Of a stretch of 64,000 nucleotides of DNA, positions 44,508 through 53,385 are shown in pieces. The position numbers were made by a program, and so were the translations under genes. Numbering within the stretch: position 1 is the first letter of the stretch; the number at the start of each line of letters is the position of its first letter. The DNA comes from Mucilaginibacter achroorhodeus (lineage in GTDB: Bacteria > Bacteroidota > Bacteroidia > Sphingobacteriales > Sphingobacteriaceae), in the NCBI RefSeq assembly GCF_007846095.1, contig NZ_VOEI01000004.1, forward strand, positions 62,001 to 126,000. The letters run 5' to 3'. Under the pieces are notes generated by a model that was not told where the DNA came from, searched no databases, and saw only the letters and a program-made list of their open reading frames with translations.

Positions 44508-45302
44508 ATGAGGAAAAACTTGTGGTGGATTGTTTGCGTTTTATTTGTTATATCTGTAGCAATTATAAGCTGGAAGCCGGCAGACGCAATTAAAAACAAA
44601 TCATTAAAATCATTTACTGCTAAAGAACTTTTTGCAAAATATGTTGCCGATGTGTACAATACGGCCAATTTGCAGCAAAGCGGAATGGACCTTTCTGTTT
44701 TCCAGAAAGCATTTACAGGCTATTTAAATCTGAAACTGAACAACAAACTGCACAGCGTTAATTATTTAACCGTTGTTGATTTTAATAAATCAAGCCGTGT
44801 TAAACGCATGTGGATAGTTGATATCCTCAACAGATCCCTTGTCTTAAATACCTGGGTTGCACATGGGCAGGGTAGTGGCGATGATATGGCCAGCCGTTTT
44901 TCTAATACAAATGAATCGCACGAGAGCAGTTTGGGCTTTTACCTAACTGACGATATTTATTTTGGCAAACACGGCCGTTCTTTACGTTTAGATGGGTTGG
45001 AAGCTGGTATAAACAGCGCAGCACGTGCCCGTGGTATTGTTATACACGCTGCAGACTACGTGTGCCAGAATACGATCAACCAGATTGGGCGTTTAGGTCG
45101 TAGCTTTGGTTGCCCTGCAGTATCACCGGAGGTATCAAATACGGTGATCAATACTATTAAAGGTGGTTCGTTATTGTATATTAACGGTAACGATAGCAAC
45201 TATACGTCAAAACTGCTTGACGATACTGCACCAACCAATTTTGTAATGCAGGAAACACCTGCAGTTGATACCCTTTCTGCATCGACCATAGCAAAACTAT
45301 AA
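44508..45302 (+). CDS. L,D-transpeptidase-type (PF13645) envelope protein
   Basis: A 264-residue protein with an N-terminal membrane anchor or signal (about 4-22). The catalytic domain of the YkuD-like branch spans about 75-235: STVVDFN-type strand, VAHGQGSG, the His motif GIVIHAADYV (His180) and the nucleophile motif GRLGRSFGCPAV (Cys202). It probably forms or trims 3-3 peptide crosslinks or attaches proteins to peptidoglycan. It is convergent with a second, unrelated-type L,D-transpeptidase, with a terminator between them. Confidence 0.88.
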   Translation: MRKNLWWIVCVLFVISVAIISWKPADAIKNKSLKSFTAKELFAKYVADVYNTANLQQSGMDLSVFQKAFTGYLNLKLNNKLHSVNYLTVVDFNKSSRVKRMWIVDILNRSLVLNTWVAHGQGSGDDMASRFSNTNESHESSLGFYLTDDIYFGKHGRSLRLDGLEAGINSAARARGIVIHAADYVCQNTINQIGRLGRSFGCPAVSPEVSNTVINTIKGGSLLYINGNDSNYTSKLLDDTAPTNFVMQETPAVDTLSASTIAKL

Positions 45303-45320
45303 CCGCTTATTAGGCATAGA

Positions 45321-45356
45321 AAAAGGGCCTCCCGAAAATCGGGAGCCCCTTTTTTT
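45321..45356. terminator. Bidirectional intrinsic terminator
   Basis: A long stem (AAAGGG-c-CTCCCGA with TCGGGAG-c-CCCTTT) between the two convergent transpeptidase genes, with a T run on the plus strand and A/T on the other. It overlaps the last bases of the minus-strand gene. Confidence 0.8.
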
Positions 45357-46923
45357 ATAATGAGGCAAGCGTTGCCAATGTATCAGTATCCGCAAGGAAC
45401 TTTTTGAGGTGACCGTAAAGCACGGCATCTAAGCCATATACATCCGGGCGATATTGTAGTGTGCCATTTGCATCAACCCAACAGGTTACATATGTGATAT
45501 ACACCGGTATTTTTTTAGATAGATCTAAAGTGGTAGGAGACGGCTTAGGCTCATCCATATCTTTGGCAATGGTATCGTAAGCCGGGGTATCGCCAAACAG
45601 GTTTTTAGCCAGTGCCAATGGATCGCCAACACGTACACAACCGTGACTTAAGGCACGCATGCTTTGATTAAATGCGCTTCGGGCAGGTGTATCATGAAGG
45701 TAAACACTGCTATTATTTTTGAACAGGAATTTGATCTTTCCCAACGAGTTCTGATCGCCTGGGCGTTGTTTGAGCTCGTACTGGCCAGGTTTTGCGCTTC
45801 CCCAATCAATGGTTTCCGGGTCGTCTACTATTTTACCATTCCTGTAAACATCAATCCCCTTGTTTTCCAGATAGTAAGGGTCTTTACCGGCCTCAACCAT
45901 TATCTCTTTGCTGGCAATGCTTTCCGGGATATTCCAAACCGGGTTCACCTGCGCAGCATAGATCTGGCTGTTCAATTGTGGCGTCTCTCTTGTAAAAGGG
46001 CGGTCAATTTTATAACTCTCGTTATATTCAGCTAACGAGATGGTATTATCTGTATTACGACCTTCACCAACAATAACTTTCATGTTTAAAGCTGATTGAC
46101 CATTCTCCATTACATCCAGGCGGTAATCAGGAATATTTACGATCACATATTTTTCTTCGTACGGTTTATTTCTCCAACGCAAACGTTCCATGTTCACTAC
46201 CAGGTAGCGTTGAGTTTCTTCTTTACTCATGCCCTCAGCAGCACCACCTGCCATCAACGCCTTTTGCAACGCCAGGTATTGTGGGTTTTTAGGTTGAATG
46301 CTATCTAAAAATGCCTTTAAGTTGCTTGCTTTCAATGTAGCAAGCATTGATGTACTATCCGGGCGTTTGGTAGCCATGTAATAACGCTGGTAGATCTTGC
46401 GTGGGCTAACCATACCAAATTGCAAAGCATTTGAGTAGTTAAGCAATGAGTTAGCAGTCAAGATCTCTAACTGGGCAATGTCGCGGTAAGCCTCATCAAG
46501 GTTCTTGATAGCTTTTTTGTCTTTAAATTTCGCTACGAGTTTTTTTATCTGCTCGGCTTTGAACATACCCGGATCCAGACCATGCTGGCCGGCCTTTTCA
46601 AAATAGTTAGCAGTAAGGTCAACATCGCCATTAAAAATATGGTCCATCACAAAAACAGGATCATAGTTGTTGTCTTCATAAAATACAGTGATGATTTGCG
46701 GCTGGCTAAGCTGCCCTTTTTGTTTTTGCAGCATATCTTTAAATACTACTTCAAGCCCTTCGGGTGTAGCATCTTTAAAAACTTTATTTTGGGTCTTTTT
46801 AAAAAGTTCGGCACCAAGATCTGAGCGGCTTTTTTTAGTACAGCTTTGTATAATGAGGCCTGCTGCAATTAGCAGGGTTACGGATAAAAAATGGAATGAC
46901 TTTTTGAGTGTATAGTTACGCAT
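45355..46923 (-). CDS. YcbB/LdtD-like murein L,D-transpeptidase, lipoprotein
   Basis: A 522-residue protein. The ATG at 46923 gives a lipoprotein signal (LLIAAGLIIQSCTKKS); a longer frame starts at 46962. A helical scaffold domain (about 60-250) precedes the YkuD domain (about 265-440) with YVIVNIPDYRLDV, the substrate capping loop and the nucleophile SHGCVRVGDP. This is the YcbB/LdtD pattern, which makes 3-3 crosslinks and can support beta-lactam-tolerant cell-wall synthesis. The domain order is normal for the family. Confidence 0.92.
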   Translation of the reverse strand: MRNYTLKKSFHFLSVTLLIAAGLIIQSCTKKSRSDLGAELFKKTQNKVFKDATPEGLEVVFKDMLQKQKGQLSQPQIITVFYEDNNYDPVFVMDHIFNGDVDLTANYFEKAGQHGLDPGMFKAEQIKKLVAKFKDKKAIKNLDEAYRDIAQLEILTANSLLNYSNALQFGMVSPRKIYQRYYMATKRPDSTSMLATLKASNLKAFLDSIQPKNPQYLALQKALMAGGAAEGMSKEETQRYLVVNMERLRWRNKPYEEKYVIVNIPDYRLDVMENGQSALNMKVIVGEGRNTDNTISLAEYNESYKIDRPFTRETPQLNSQIYAAQVNPVWNIPESIASKEIMVEAGKDPYYLENKGIDVYRNGKIVDDPETIDWGSAKPGQYELKQRPGDQNSLGKIKFLFKNNSSVYLHDTPARSAFNQSMRALSHGCVRVGDPLALAKNLFGDTPAYDTIAKDMDEPKPSPTTLDLSKKIPVYITYVTCWVDANGTLQYRPDVYGLDAVLYGHLKKFLADTDTLATLASL

Positions 46924-47027
46924 CTTTGAAAAATGTTTAAGTAGATGAAACGCTGATTGCAATACTTATTCCAAAAATAATTGCCCTGAGCCGACACGAT
47001 CATAAACCGCCGGTTTTATATTTGAAT

Positions 47028-47555
47028 ATGCATGATAGAAATCTGCCCGAAGTTTGGCTGCGCGGCCCGCTCGATAATATACCTGCGTTGTTACAGCCGG
47101 TTGCACATGCTTTGCTTCAAGCAAAAGAGGAAATAAGTACGTTAATGAAAGATTTTCCTGATAAGTCGCTTTGGCAGAAGGTAGCCGGGATGGCTTCGCC
47201 CGGGTTTCATCTACAGCATTTAACGGGTGTTATCAACAGGTTATTTACTTATGCACAAGCCAAGCAGTTAAGCGAAATGCAATTAGAATACCTTTCAAAT
47301 GAAGGAAACCCGACCAATAAAGTATACACATCAGCAGAGTTGGCAGATGCATTTTACCGCCAGGTTGATGAAGCGATAAGGGTATTATCGGCAACAGATA
47401 CCAATACACTCACCAATTTCAGAGGGGTGGGCCGTAAGCAACTGCCATCAACAGTTATCGGCTTGTACACGCACGCTGCGGAACACACCATGCGGCATTT
47501 GGGGCAATTGATCGTAACGGTAAATGTGCTTAAAGCAAATAAAGCTATTGATTGA
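47028..47555 (+). CDS. DinB/YfiT-like four-helix metalloprotein
   Basis: A 175-residue DinB superfamily member. The three His ligand positions are visible in GFHLQHLTGVINRLF and in HAAEHTMRHLGQLIV near the end. Family members include mycothiol or bacillithiol transferases and many of unknown role. The ATG at 47028 is used; the frame could also begin at a TTG at 47022. A TATATTTG box ends 3 bases before the ATG, suggesting a leaderless transcript. The 3' end overlaps the convergent HAD gene by 11 bases. Confidence 0.85.
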   Translation: MHDRNLPEVWLRGPLDNIPALLQPVAHALLQAKEEISTLMKDFPDKSLWQKVAGMASPGFHLQHLTGVINRLFTYAQAKQLSEMQLEYLSNEGNPTNKVYTSAELADAFYRQVDEAIRVLSATDTNTLTNFRGVGRKQLPSTVIGLYTHAAEHTMRHLGQLIVTVNVLKANKAID

Positions 47556-48168
47556 CGATGCCTGCAACGTCGCGGTAATCCTTAGCGCGATAAGTGGCGT
47601 GGCTGTCTGTATAACGGTCTTCCGGGTCGAATAAAAAGGTATCGATACCTACCTCTTTAGCAAATTTGATCTCAGATTGCGGATCATCACCGATGATCAG
47701 GATTTCTTCGGCATCATAACCGTTATCCATCATTATCTGCCTGAAGATATCACCTTTGTTTAGGTTAGATTGCTCCGGGTCTACCACGTAAATCTTTTTA
47801 AAATCTCCGTTGATGCCCAATTGCTTCACCTTGCTCAATTGTAGTTTCGTGAAGCCTGTGGTTACCAAAAACTTGTCTGCTTTAATTTTGCGCAAAGTTT
47901 CATACTCCGGATAAGGTTGCATGGGTTCATCGTAGGTAGCATCGCGAAGCAGATCAAGTCCCTGTTGTTTTACATCTTCACCAAAACCAAACTCATCAGC
48001 AACATGCTGGTATGGGCGGCGGGTAAGTTCTTCCTTGGCTTTAAGGGCAGCTTGTGCATCATCCAGGCGCTCATCTATCAGCTCAAAAAGCGGCTCAAAT
48101 AACTTTGCAGATATGGATTTTACGGGGTAGATTGTGTTATCAAGGTCTAATATCAGTACTCGTTTCAT
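47545..48168 (-). CDS. HAD superfamily hydrolase (pyrimidine 5'-nucleotidase-like)
   Basis: A 207-residue HAD phosphatase with motif I LILDLDNTIYPV (nucleophile Asp8), a helical cap of the subfamily IA type, motif II FLVTTGFTKLQ, motif III Lys around VDPEQSNLNKGD and motif IV IIGDDPQSEIKFAKEVG. The closest described group is the pyrimidine 5'-nucleotidase/SDT1-like enzymes. It follows the MFS transporter gene by 16 bases and is probably co-transcribed with it. Confidence 0.9.
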   Translation of the reverse strand: MKRVLILDLDNTIYPVKSISAKLFEPLFELIDERLDDAQAALKAKEELTRRPYQHVADEFGFGEDVKQQGLDLLRDATYDEPMQPYPEYETLRKIKADKFLVTTGFTKLQLSKVKQLGINGDFKKIYVVDPEQSNLNKGDIFRQIMMDNGYDAEEILIIGDDPQSEIKFAKEVGIDTFLFDPEDRYTDSHATYRAKDYRDVAGIVNQ

Positions 48169-48184
48169 AGTTTCGATTGAAGGA

Positions 48185-49417
48185 TCAGATACTCATGTTT
48201 GGTTGCCTGTCGTTCGGTTTATGGTAAGCTATCCTGTACAGCAGCCATAAAAAGCATGCAACAACCAGGCAAATACCGCCAAGAGCGTACCATAATAGGG
48301 TAAAGCTTCCCCATAAAATAATTTGCCCGCCTAATATTGGTGCCAACACCTGCGCTGCCGACCACGACATAGTATACAACGCTGCATATTGCCCGCGGTT
48401 TCGTTCGCCGGAGCGTGAGATCCAAAATGAGTTCATAAAAGGCATGCTAACCATTTCCCCGAATGTGATGATACCGACTACCAAAGCCCCCGAAGCAGCA
48501 TGCGGCGGCAATATGTTCAGCAATGTGAAGCCTCCGCCTGTAACCAGGATGCCATAAACAATATATTGCAGCATGTGGCGGCGGCCTTCCAAGTAATTGA
48601 TCATCACCAACTCAACCAGTGCGATGATGATGCCGTTTGATGCCAGCAACAAACCGATAAGCCGGGTATTGAAATGCCATTGGATCTTTAGAAATACGGG
48701 CTCCATCACAAAAAACTGGAAGAAGCAAAGGTTAAAGAATGTTATAAGCACAACAAAGATTAGGAAAACCTTATCCTTATAGGCTGATGTTGGCTTTACC
48801 TCATCGGGATGAGGTTTAACCGGCTTGGCGACAGAGGAGCGAGGGATAAGCGCCATTAATGCCAATGCAGCAAAGATATTGGTGCAACCATCAACCCAAA
48901 ATAACAGGTTAAAATTGAACGATGCCAGCAAGCCGCCAAGCGCTGCGCCAACTGCCCAGCCCAGGTTAGTAGCTAACCTATGCAGTGAGTATGAGCGTGT
49001 TTTGTTTTTGGGCGCACTAAAATGGGCCACGGCCATGGAATTGGCAGGGCGGAAGGCTTCGTTGCAAAAACTTAAGATGAAAGTGGCTATCCCCAGCGAT
49101 AGAAAGGTTGTTTGGTAGCCCACAACAATAAACATTACACCACCGCTTAACAAAGTAACTGCCTGCATATCATAGAAGCCTATCCTATCGCTAAGCCAGC
49201 CGCCAACGTATGCACCAACTATGGCGCCTGCGCCAAACAAGGCCATAATATAGCCTGCCTGCGCTACACTAAAATGCAGTTGATTGATGCAATAGATGGT
49301 CATGAAAGGCACAACCATGGTACCGCTACGGTTGATGAGCATTACCAGGCTGAGGTACCAGTTGTAACGTGCGAGCCCGCTGTACGCTTTTTTGTAAAGT
49401 TGGATGATGGAAGGCAT
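48185..49417 (-). CDS. MFS transporter
   Basis: A 410-residue protein with 12 membrane segments and the MFS motif A GGWLSDRIGFYDMQ between helices 2 and 3. It looks like a DHA1-type drug or metabolite exporter; substrate unknown. It is the first gene of a two-gene unit with the HAD hydrolase. A 7-bp-period palindromic repeat separates it from the end of aroC. Confidence 0.88.
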   Translation of the reverse strand: MPSIIQLYKKAYSGLARYNWYLSLVMLINRSGTMVVPFMTIYCINQLHFSVAQAGYIMALFGAGAIVGAYVGGWLSDRIGFYDMQAVTLLSGGVMFIVVGYQTTFLSLGIATFILSFCNEAFRPANSMAVAHFSAPKNKTRSYSLHRLATNLGWAVGAALGGLLASFNFNLLFWVDGCTNIFAALALMALIPRSSVAKPVKPHPDEVKPTSAYKDKVFLIFVVLITFFNLCFFQFFVMEPVFLKIQWHFNTRLIGLLLASNGIIIALVELVMINYLEGRRHMLQYIVYGILVTGGGFTLLNILPPHAASGALVVGIITFGEMVSMPFMNSFWISRSGERNRGQYAALYTMSWSAAQVLAPILGGQIILWGSFTLLWYALGGICLVVACFLWLLYRIAYHKPNDRQPNMSI

Positions 49418-49433
49418 TGTCTTATGCAGGGTT

Positions 49434-49493
49434 AAGGCTTAAAGCTGAAAGACTAAAGCCGAAAGCTTTTTGCTTTAAGCTTTCAGCCTTTCG
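49434..49493. repeat. Palindromic repeat with 7-bp period (AAGCTGA type)
   Basis: Heptamers AAGCTGA, AAGACTA, AAGCCGA, AAGCTTT run to a centre near 49468 and are then mirrored as TTGCTTT, AAGCTTT, CAGCCTT. The unit sits directly after the aroC stop and can fold into a hairpin that might end the operon. Confidence 0.6.
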
Positions 49494-50585
49494 CTACAAT
49501 TTAGCGCTTCTGTTGCGCAACAAATGATCTGCAATTACCAAGGCAGCCATAGCCTCAACAATAGGTACGGCACGCGGTACTACGCAGGGATCATGGCGGC
49601 CTTTGCCTGATATTTCTGCGGCGTTACCTTCGCCATCAATAGTTTGCTGATTATGCATAATGGTGGCAACCGGTTTAAAGGCAACCTTAAACTCGATAGG
49701 CATACCGTTGCTGATACCGCCCTGTATACCACCCGAGAAGTTGGTGCGTGTGGTTACTTTACCGTTTGCATCTTTCTGAAAAATATCATTGTGTTCAGAC
49801 CCGCGCATTTCGCTACCGCTAAAACCTGAACCAAATTCAAAACCGTGTACGGCGTTAATGCTCAGCATAGCTTTACCCAGGTCGGCATGCAGCTTATCAA
49901 ATACCGGCTCGCCCAAACCAACCGGAACGTTTTTGATGTAACAGCTCACTTTACCGCCAACGGTATCTCCATCTTTACGAACCCCGTCAATAAAAGCGAT
50001 CATCTCTTCGGCAGTGGCAGGGTCTGCACAGCGTACAATGTTTTGTTCGCGCTGCGCGATAAATTCATCAGCACTATCAATAAAAACGTTTGGTGCATCA
50101 ATTTTGCCAACACTGCTTACATGAGCAACAATATCGATACCCTGCGTTTTAAGCAACAGCTTAGCCAATGCACCTGCTGCAACGCGTGCTGCGGTTTCGC
50201 GAGCTGATGAACGGCCGCCGCCACGATGGTCGCGGATGCCGTATTTGGTGGCGTAGGTGTAATCAGCATGTGATGGGCGGAATACATCTACGTTGTGGCT
50301 GTAATCCTTTGAGCGCTGGTCTTCATTCGGGATAAGCATGGCAATGGGCGTACCTGTGGTTTTACCCTCAAAAGTACCCGAAAGTATTTTAAAGGTATCG
50401 CTTTCCTTACGTTGGGTAGTGATCTTAGACTGGCCGGGCTTGCGTTTATCGAGTTCGCCCTGTATGTAATCCAGATCCACATTAACACCCGCCGGGCAGC
50501 CGTCGATAATTACGCCGATAGCCTCGCCATGTGATTCGCCAAATGTTGTTATCCTGAATAATTGCCCAAATGAGTTACCTGCCAT
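49494..50585 (-). CDS. aroC: Chorismate synthase
   Basis: A 363-residue enzyme that converts EPSP to chorismate using reduced FMN. The three family signatures are present: [19 protein letters not shown] near the N-terminus, [19 protein letters not shown] in the middle and [17 protein letters not shown] near the C-terminus. Length is normal. It is the last gene of the pheA, DAHP synthase, aroA, aroC series, separated from aroA by 244 bases of palindromic repeats, so a separate promoter is possible. Confidence 0.97.
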   Translation of the reverse strand: MAGNSFGQLFRITTFGESHGEAIGVIIDGCPAGVNVDLDYIQGELDKRKPGQSKITTQRKESDTFKILSGTFEGKTTGTPIAMLIPNEDQRSKDYSHNVDVFRPSHADYTYATKYGIRDHRGGGRSSARETAARVAAGALAKLLLKTQGIDIVAHVSSVGKIDAPNVFIDSADEFIAQREQNIVRCADPATAEEMIAFIDGVRKDGDTVGGKVSCYIKNVPVGLGEPVFDKLHADLGKAMLSINAVHGFEFGSGFSGSEMRGSEHNDIFQKDANGKVTTRTNFSGGIQGGISNGMPIEFKVAFKPVATIMHNQQTIDGEGNAAEISGKGRHDPCVVPRAVPIVEAMAALVIADHLLRNRSAKL

Positions 50586-50589
50586 ATAG

Positions 50590-50617
50590 CCCCCTAATCC
50601 CCTAAAGGGGGATTTAT
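50590..50617. repeat. Short palindrome, CCTAA(A)TCC family
   Basis: CCCCCTAATCCCCTAAAGGGGGATTTA forms a short stem just upstream of the aroC start. It is related by sequence to the repeats at 38421 and 52141. Confidence 0.5.
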
Positions 50618-50650
50618 GTTAGTTAAGTTTAATAATTGTTGTTCTACAAA

Positions 50651-50741
50651 CCATGTCATTGCGAGGAGGGTAGCAACGTGGCAAACCCCTGGTGTTTATA
50701 TCAACGAGGAGATTGCCACGCTACCGCTCGCAATGACATGG
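50651..50741. repeat. REP-like inverted repeat element (CATTGCGAG type)
   Basis: CCATGTCATTGCGAG followed by GGTAGCAACGTGGCAA is mirrored about 45 bases later by TTGCCACGCTACC and CTCGCAATGACATGG. The arms are about 33 bases with a short asymmetry, forming a long imperfect hairpin. No transposase is present; it resembles a non-autonomous MITE or REP element. Confidence 0.7.
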
Positions 50742-50762
50742 ATTTATTATTGATCCAGTTTC

Positions 50763-50828
50763 GTTCACAAGCGTTCAAAAGTGTTCACGGTGTTCACAAG
50801 CGTTCATGCCGTGAACGTGAACACCACG
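50763..50828. repeat. GTTCA repeat and palindrome after aroA
   Basis: Five GTTCA words occur at steps of 10, 10, 9 and 10 bases (50763, 50773, 50783, 50792, 50802), with the 15-base word GTTCACAAGCGTTCA present twice. Two inverted copies (GTGAACGTGAACAC) follow, so GTGTTCACG can pair with CGTGAACAC. The element ends one base before the aroA stop codon. Confidence 0.6.
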
Positions 50829-50829
50829 T

Positions 50830-52131
50830 TTAAGCCACTTTTTCTGATCTGAAACCTACTTTTTCAAGGTCAGACCAGAACGCCGGATATGATTTGCAGA
50901 CCACTTCGGCGTCTTCTACTTCCAGTTCAGGTATCAGGATAGCCAATGGTGCAAAGGCCATTGCCATGCGGTGATCATCATACGTGCTGATGAACATACG
51001 CTGCGGCAGGTTGCGTTCACTGCAATCTAGTTTGTAAACCTGTCCTTTCTCTATCAGCTTAACACCGATCTTAGCCAGCTCGGTTTGCAGTGCCAGTACG
51101 CGGTCGGTTTCTTTGATCTTCAAGGTTTCAAGCCCGGTAAAGGTTGCCTCATGCCCTAAAGCAGCACACACTACGATAACCGTTTGCGCCAGATCCGGGC
51201 ATTCCTTCATATCAAATATCTTGCGGACGATAGGTTTAGCCTCTTTTGTCAAATAAACGCCGCCATCCTTAAAAACCGATGTGATCCCGAAATTAGCCAT
51301 TATCTCCGTGATAACGCTATCGCCCTGCAGGCTGTATGATGTTAATCCCGGCAGGAAAAGTTCTGCCTCGTCGCTTAAGGCTGCAATAGCGTACCAGTAT
51401 GAAGCAGCGCTCCAATCCGGTTCAACCAGTAAGGTTGTTTCCGCAAAATCCTGGTGTTGGATAGCGATAACATTATCGGCCCATGTATGTCTAATGCCCG
51501 CCTGGTTTAACATGGCTAAGGTCATTTCCACATATGGCTTTGAGGTAAGCTCACCCTGAATGTGCAGTTCTAAACCTTGCGGCAATTTTGCGGCGATAAG
51601 CAACAGCGCAGTAATGTACTGGCTGCTGATATTACCTTTTATCTCGATGACATTTGTTTGCTGCTCAAACCCAGGATGAATGTTGATTGGCGGATAACCA
51701 TCTTTTTTTTCGTAGTCAATTGTGGCCCCCAACTTGCGCATGGCATCCACCAGTATACCGATCGGCCGCTGCTGCATCCGTTCAGAACCAGTTAAAACGA
51801 TGTTTTTGTTAAGCAAGGGAAGAAACGCTGTTAAAAAACGCATGGCAGTACCGGCTGGGCCGATATCAATAGTGGAGATTTGAGATTGGTGATCAGAGAT
51901 TAGTGAATTTGTTTGACTAATCTCCAATCTCTGTTCTCTAATCTCTGATTTCAGTATATCCCTTAAAAGAACCGCATCCGCAGCGTCAGACATATTTTCA
52001 ACCTTAACTTTACCATCGCTCAGTGCTTCAATAATTAACGCGCGATTACATTCGCTTTTTGAGCCGGTAAGTTGTATGGTGCCGTTTGCAGTTTTGCCTT
52101 GTTTAGTAAGTACGATGTTATGTTTTGCCAT
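50830..52131 (-). CDS. aroA: 3-phosphoshikimate 1-carboxyvinyltransferase (EPSP synthase)
   Basis: A 433-residue EPSP synthase, joining shikimate-3-phosphate and PEP. Family landmarks are LTGSKSECNRALIIEAL, IGPAGTAMRFLTAFLPLL, RPIGILVDAMRKLGA, KGNISSQYITALLLIAA and the C-terminal TYDDHRMAMAFAPLA. Between residues 62 and 87 there is extra sequence (SEIREQRLEISQTNS and on) that ordinary EPSP synthases lack; it is encoded by a 77-bp palindromic heptamer repeat inserted in frame. It lies in a surface loop before the PEP-binding segment, and the rest of the protein is intact, so the enzyme is probably active. Confidence 0.95.
   Translation of the reverse strand: MAKHNIVLTKQGKTANGTIQLTGSKSECNRALIIEALSDGKVKVENMSDAADAVLLRDILKSEIREQRLEISQTNSLISDHQSQISTIDIGPAGTAMRFLTAFLPLLNKNIVLTGSERMQQRPIGILVDAMRKLGATIDYEKKDGYPPINIHPGFEQQTNVIEIKGNISSQYITALLLIAAKLPQGLELHIQGELTSKPYVEMTLAMLNQAGIRHTWADNVIAIQHQDFAETTLLVEPDWSAASYWYAIAALSDEAELFLPGLTSYSLQGDSVITEIMANFGITSVFKDGGVYLTKEAKPIVRKIFDMKECPDLAQTVIVVCAALGHEATFTGLETLKIKETDRVLALQTELAKIGVKLIEKGQVYKLDCSERNLPQRMFISTYDDHRMAMAFAPLAILIPELEVEDAEVVCKSYPAFWSDLEKVGFRSEKVA
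51874..51950. repeat. In-frame 7-bp-period palindrome inside aroA
   Basis: Eleven consecutive 7-base blocks: GGAGATT, TGAGATT, GGTGATC, AGAGATT, AGTGAAT, TTGTTTG, then ACTAATC, TCCAATC, TCTGTTC, TCTAATC, TCTGATT. The second half mirrors the first, giving a long imperfect hairpin. It is translated on the minus strand as the extra loop of aroA. Confidence 0.8.
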
Positions 52132-52140
52132 AGTAGCCTC

Positions 52141-52227
52141 ACCTAAATCCTCTCCAAAGGAGAGGACTTTAAGTATCTTTTGTTATTTGTAACCTCAATT
52201 AACCCTTTTCCTTTGGAGAAGGGCAGG
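52141..52227. repeat. Palindromic repeat pair between DAHP synthase and aroA genes
   Basis: ACCTAAATCCTCTCC is followed by AAAGGAGAGGACTTT (52141-52170), and a second stem CCCTTTTCC/GGAGAAGGG lies at 52203-52222. The same left piece occurs at 38421. Confidence 0.6.
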
Positions 52228-52238
52228 AATGATGCGAA

Positions 52239-53366
52239 TTACGCATGCGTTAAACTTTCTTTTGGTTGCTCTATACCCTCGTTTAATATTAAACCTTGAC
52301 GACGAATAGATTCTGTGTGTACCAGCTCTAACAATTTCTCGGTAAACTCAGGGCTTAATTTCAAGGCCTTACCATAATCAGTGGTTTTCTTCAGGATCTC
52401 TTCCCAACGGTTAACCTGCAAAATGGTGATGTTGTTATCTTTTTTGTATTTACCAATTTGCTCTGCAATGGTCATGCGCTCAGCAACTTTTTGGATGATC
52501 AGGTCGTCAATTTTATCTATTTGCGCACGCAGCTCAGCCAGTTTATCTTTAACCTCGGTATTTTTTACTTCAGCTTTACGTAAGGCCAGGTTATCAATAA
52601 TGTCAGATAATGCAGCAGGGGTAACCTGTTGTTTAGCGTCTGTCCAGGCCACGGTAGGGTCAATGTGTGATTCGATCATTAAACCTTGCATATCCAGGTC
52701 GATAGCTTTCTGAGAGATATAACCTATCAGGTCGCGGTTACCGGTGATGTGGCTTGGATCGTTGATGATTGGCAACTCAGGCACCAAAGTTTTTAAGCTG
52801 ATGGCAACATCCCACATTGGTTCATTGCGGAAAGCTGATTTTTCGTATGATGAGAAACCACGGTGAATAGCAGCAAGCTTGGTAATACCTGCGTTGTTGA
52901 TACGCTCTAAAGCACCAACCCATAAAGAAAGATCGGGATTAACCGGGTTTTTAACCATTACAGGTACATCAATACCTTTAAGGGCATCAGCAATTTCCTG
53001 TACAGTGAAAGGGTTTGCAGTTGAACGAGCACCTACCCAAAGGATATCCACACCTGCAGCCAAAGCTTCTTCAACGTGTTTTGCGGTAGCAACTTCAACA
53101 GCAGTAGGCAAGCCTGTTTCTTCTTTAGCGCGTTTTAACCACTCTAAACCAATACTGCCAATACCTTCAAACTCGCCCGGGCGGGTACGTGGTTTCCAGA
53201 TACCTGCGCGTAATGCGCTTACTTTACCGGTTTTCGCTAATAAGTGGGCAGTTGCCACCAACTGATCTTCAGTTTCGGCGCTGCAAGGGCCTGCAATCAA
53301 TAAAGGCTGTTTACCTTCTTTATTTATCCAGGTATTTAAGGGCTGTATGTTTAAATTCAGTTTCAT
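52239..53366 (-). CDS. Bifunctional DAHP synthase / chorismate mutase (type II)
   Basis: A 375-residue fusion. Residues about 1-260 are a KdsA/AroG-type TIM-barrel DAHP synthase (LLIAGPCSAETEDQL, LRAGIWKPRTRPGEFEG, VGARSTANPFTVQEIA, VMVKNPVNPDLSLW, INDPSHITGNRDLI, IESHIDP), which condenses PEP with erythrose-4-phosphate. Residues about 275-365 are an AroQ-class chorismate mutase (KLAELRAQIDKIDDLIIQKVAERMTIAEQIGKYK). The fusion links the first step of the pathway with the branch to prephenate and allows feedback control. It lies between pheA and aroA in the operon. Confidence 0.95.
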   Translation of the reverse strand: MKLNLNIQPLNTWINKEGKQPLLIAGPCSAETEDQLVATAHLLAKTGKVSALRAGIWKPRTRPGEFEGIGSIGLEWLKRAKEETGLPTAVEVATAKHVEEALAAGVDILWVGARSTANPFTVQEIADALKGIDVPVMVKNPVNPDLSLWVGALERINNAGITKLAAIHRGFSSYEKSAFRNEPMWDVAISLKTLVPELPIINDPSHITGNRDLIGYISQKAIDLDMQGLMIESHIDPTVAWTDAKQQVTPAALSDIIDNLALRKAEVKNTEVKDKLAELRAQIDKIDDLIIQKVAERMTIAEQIGKYKKDNNITILQVNRWEEILKKTTDYGKALKLSPEFTEKLLELVHTESIRRQGLILNEGIEQPKESLTHA

Positions 53367-53385
53367 ATCGTGTTTTTTAATTTTT

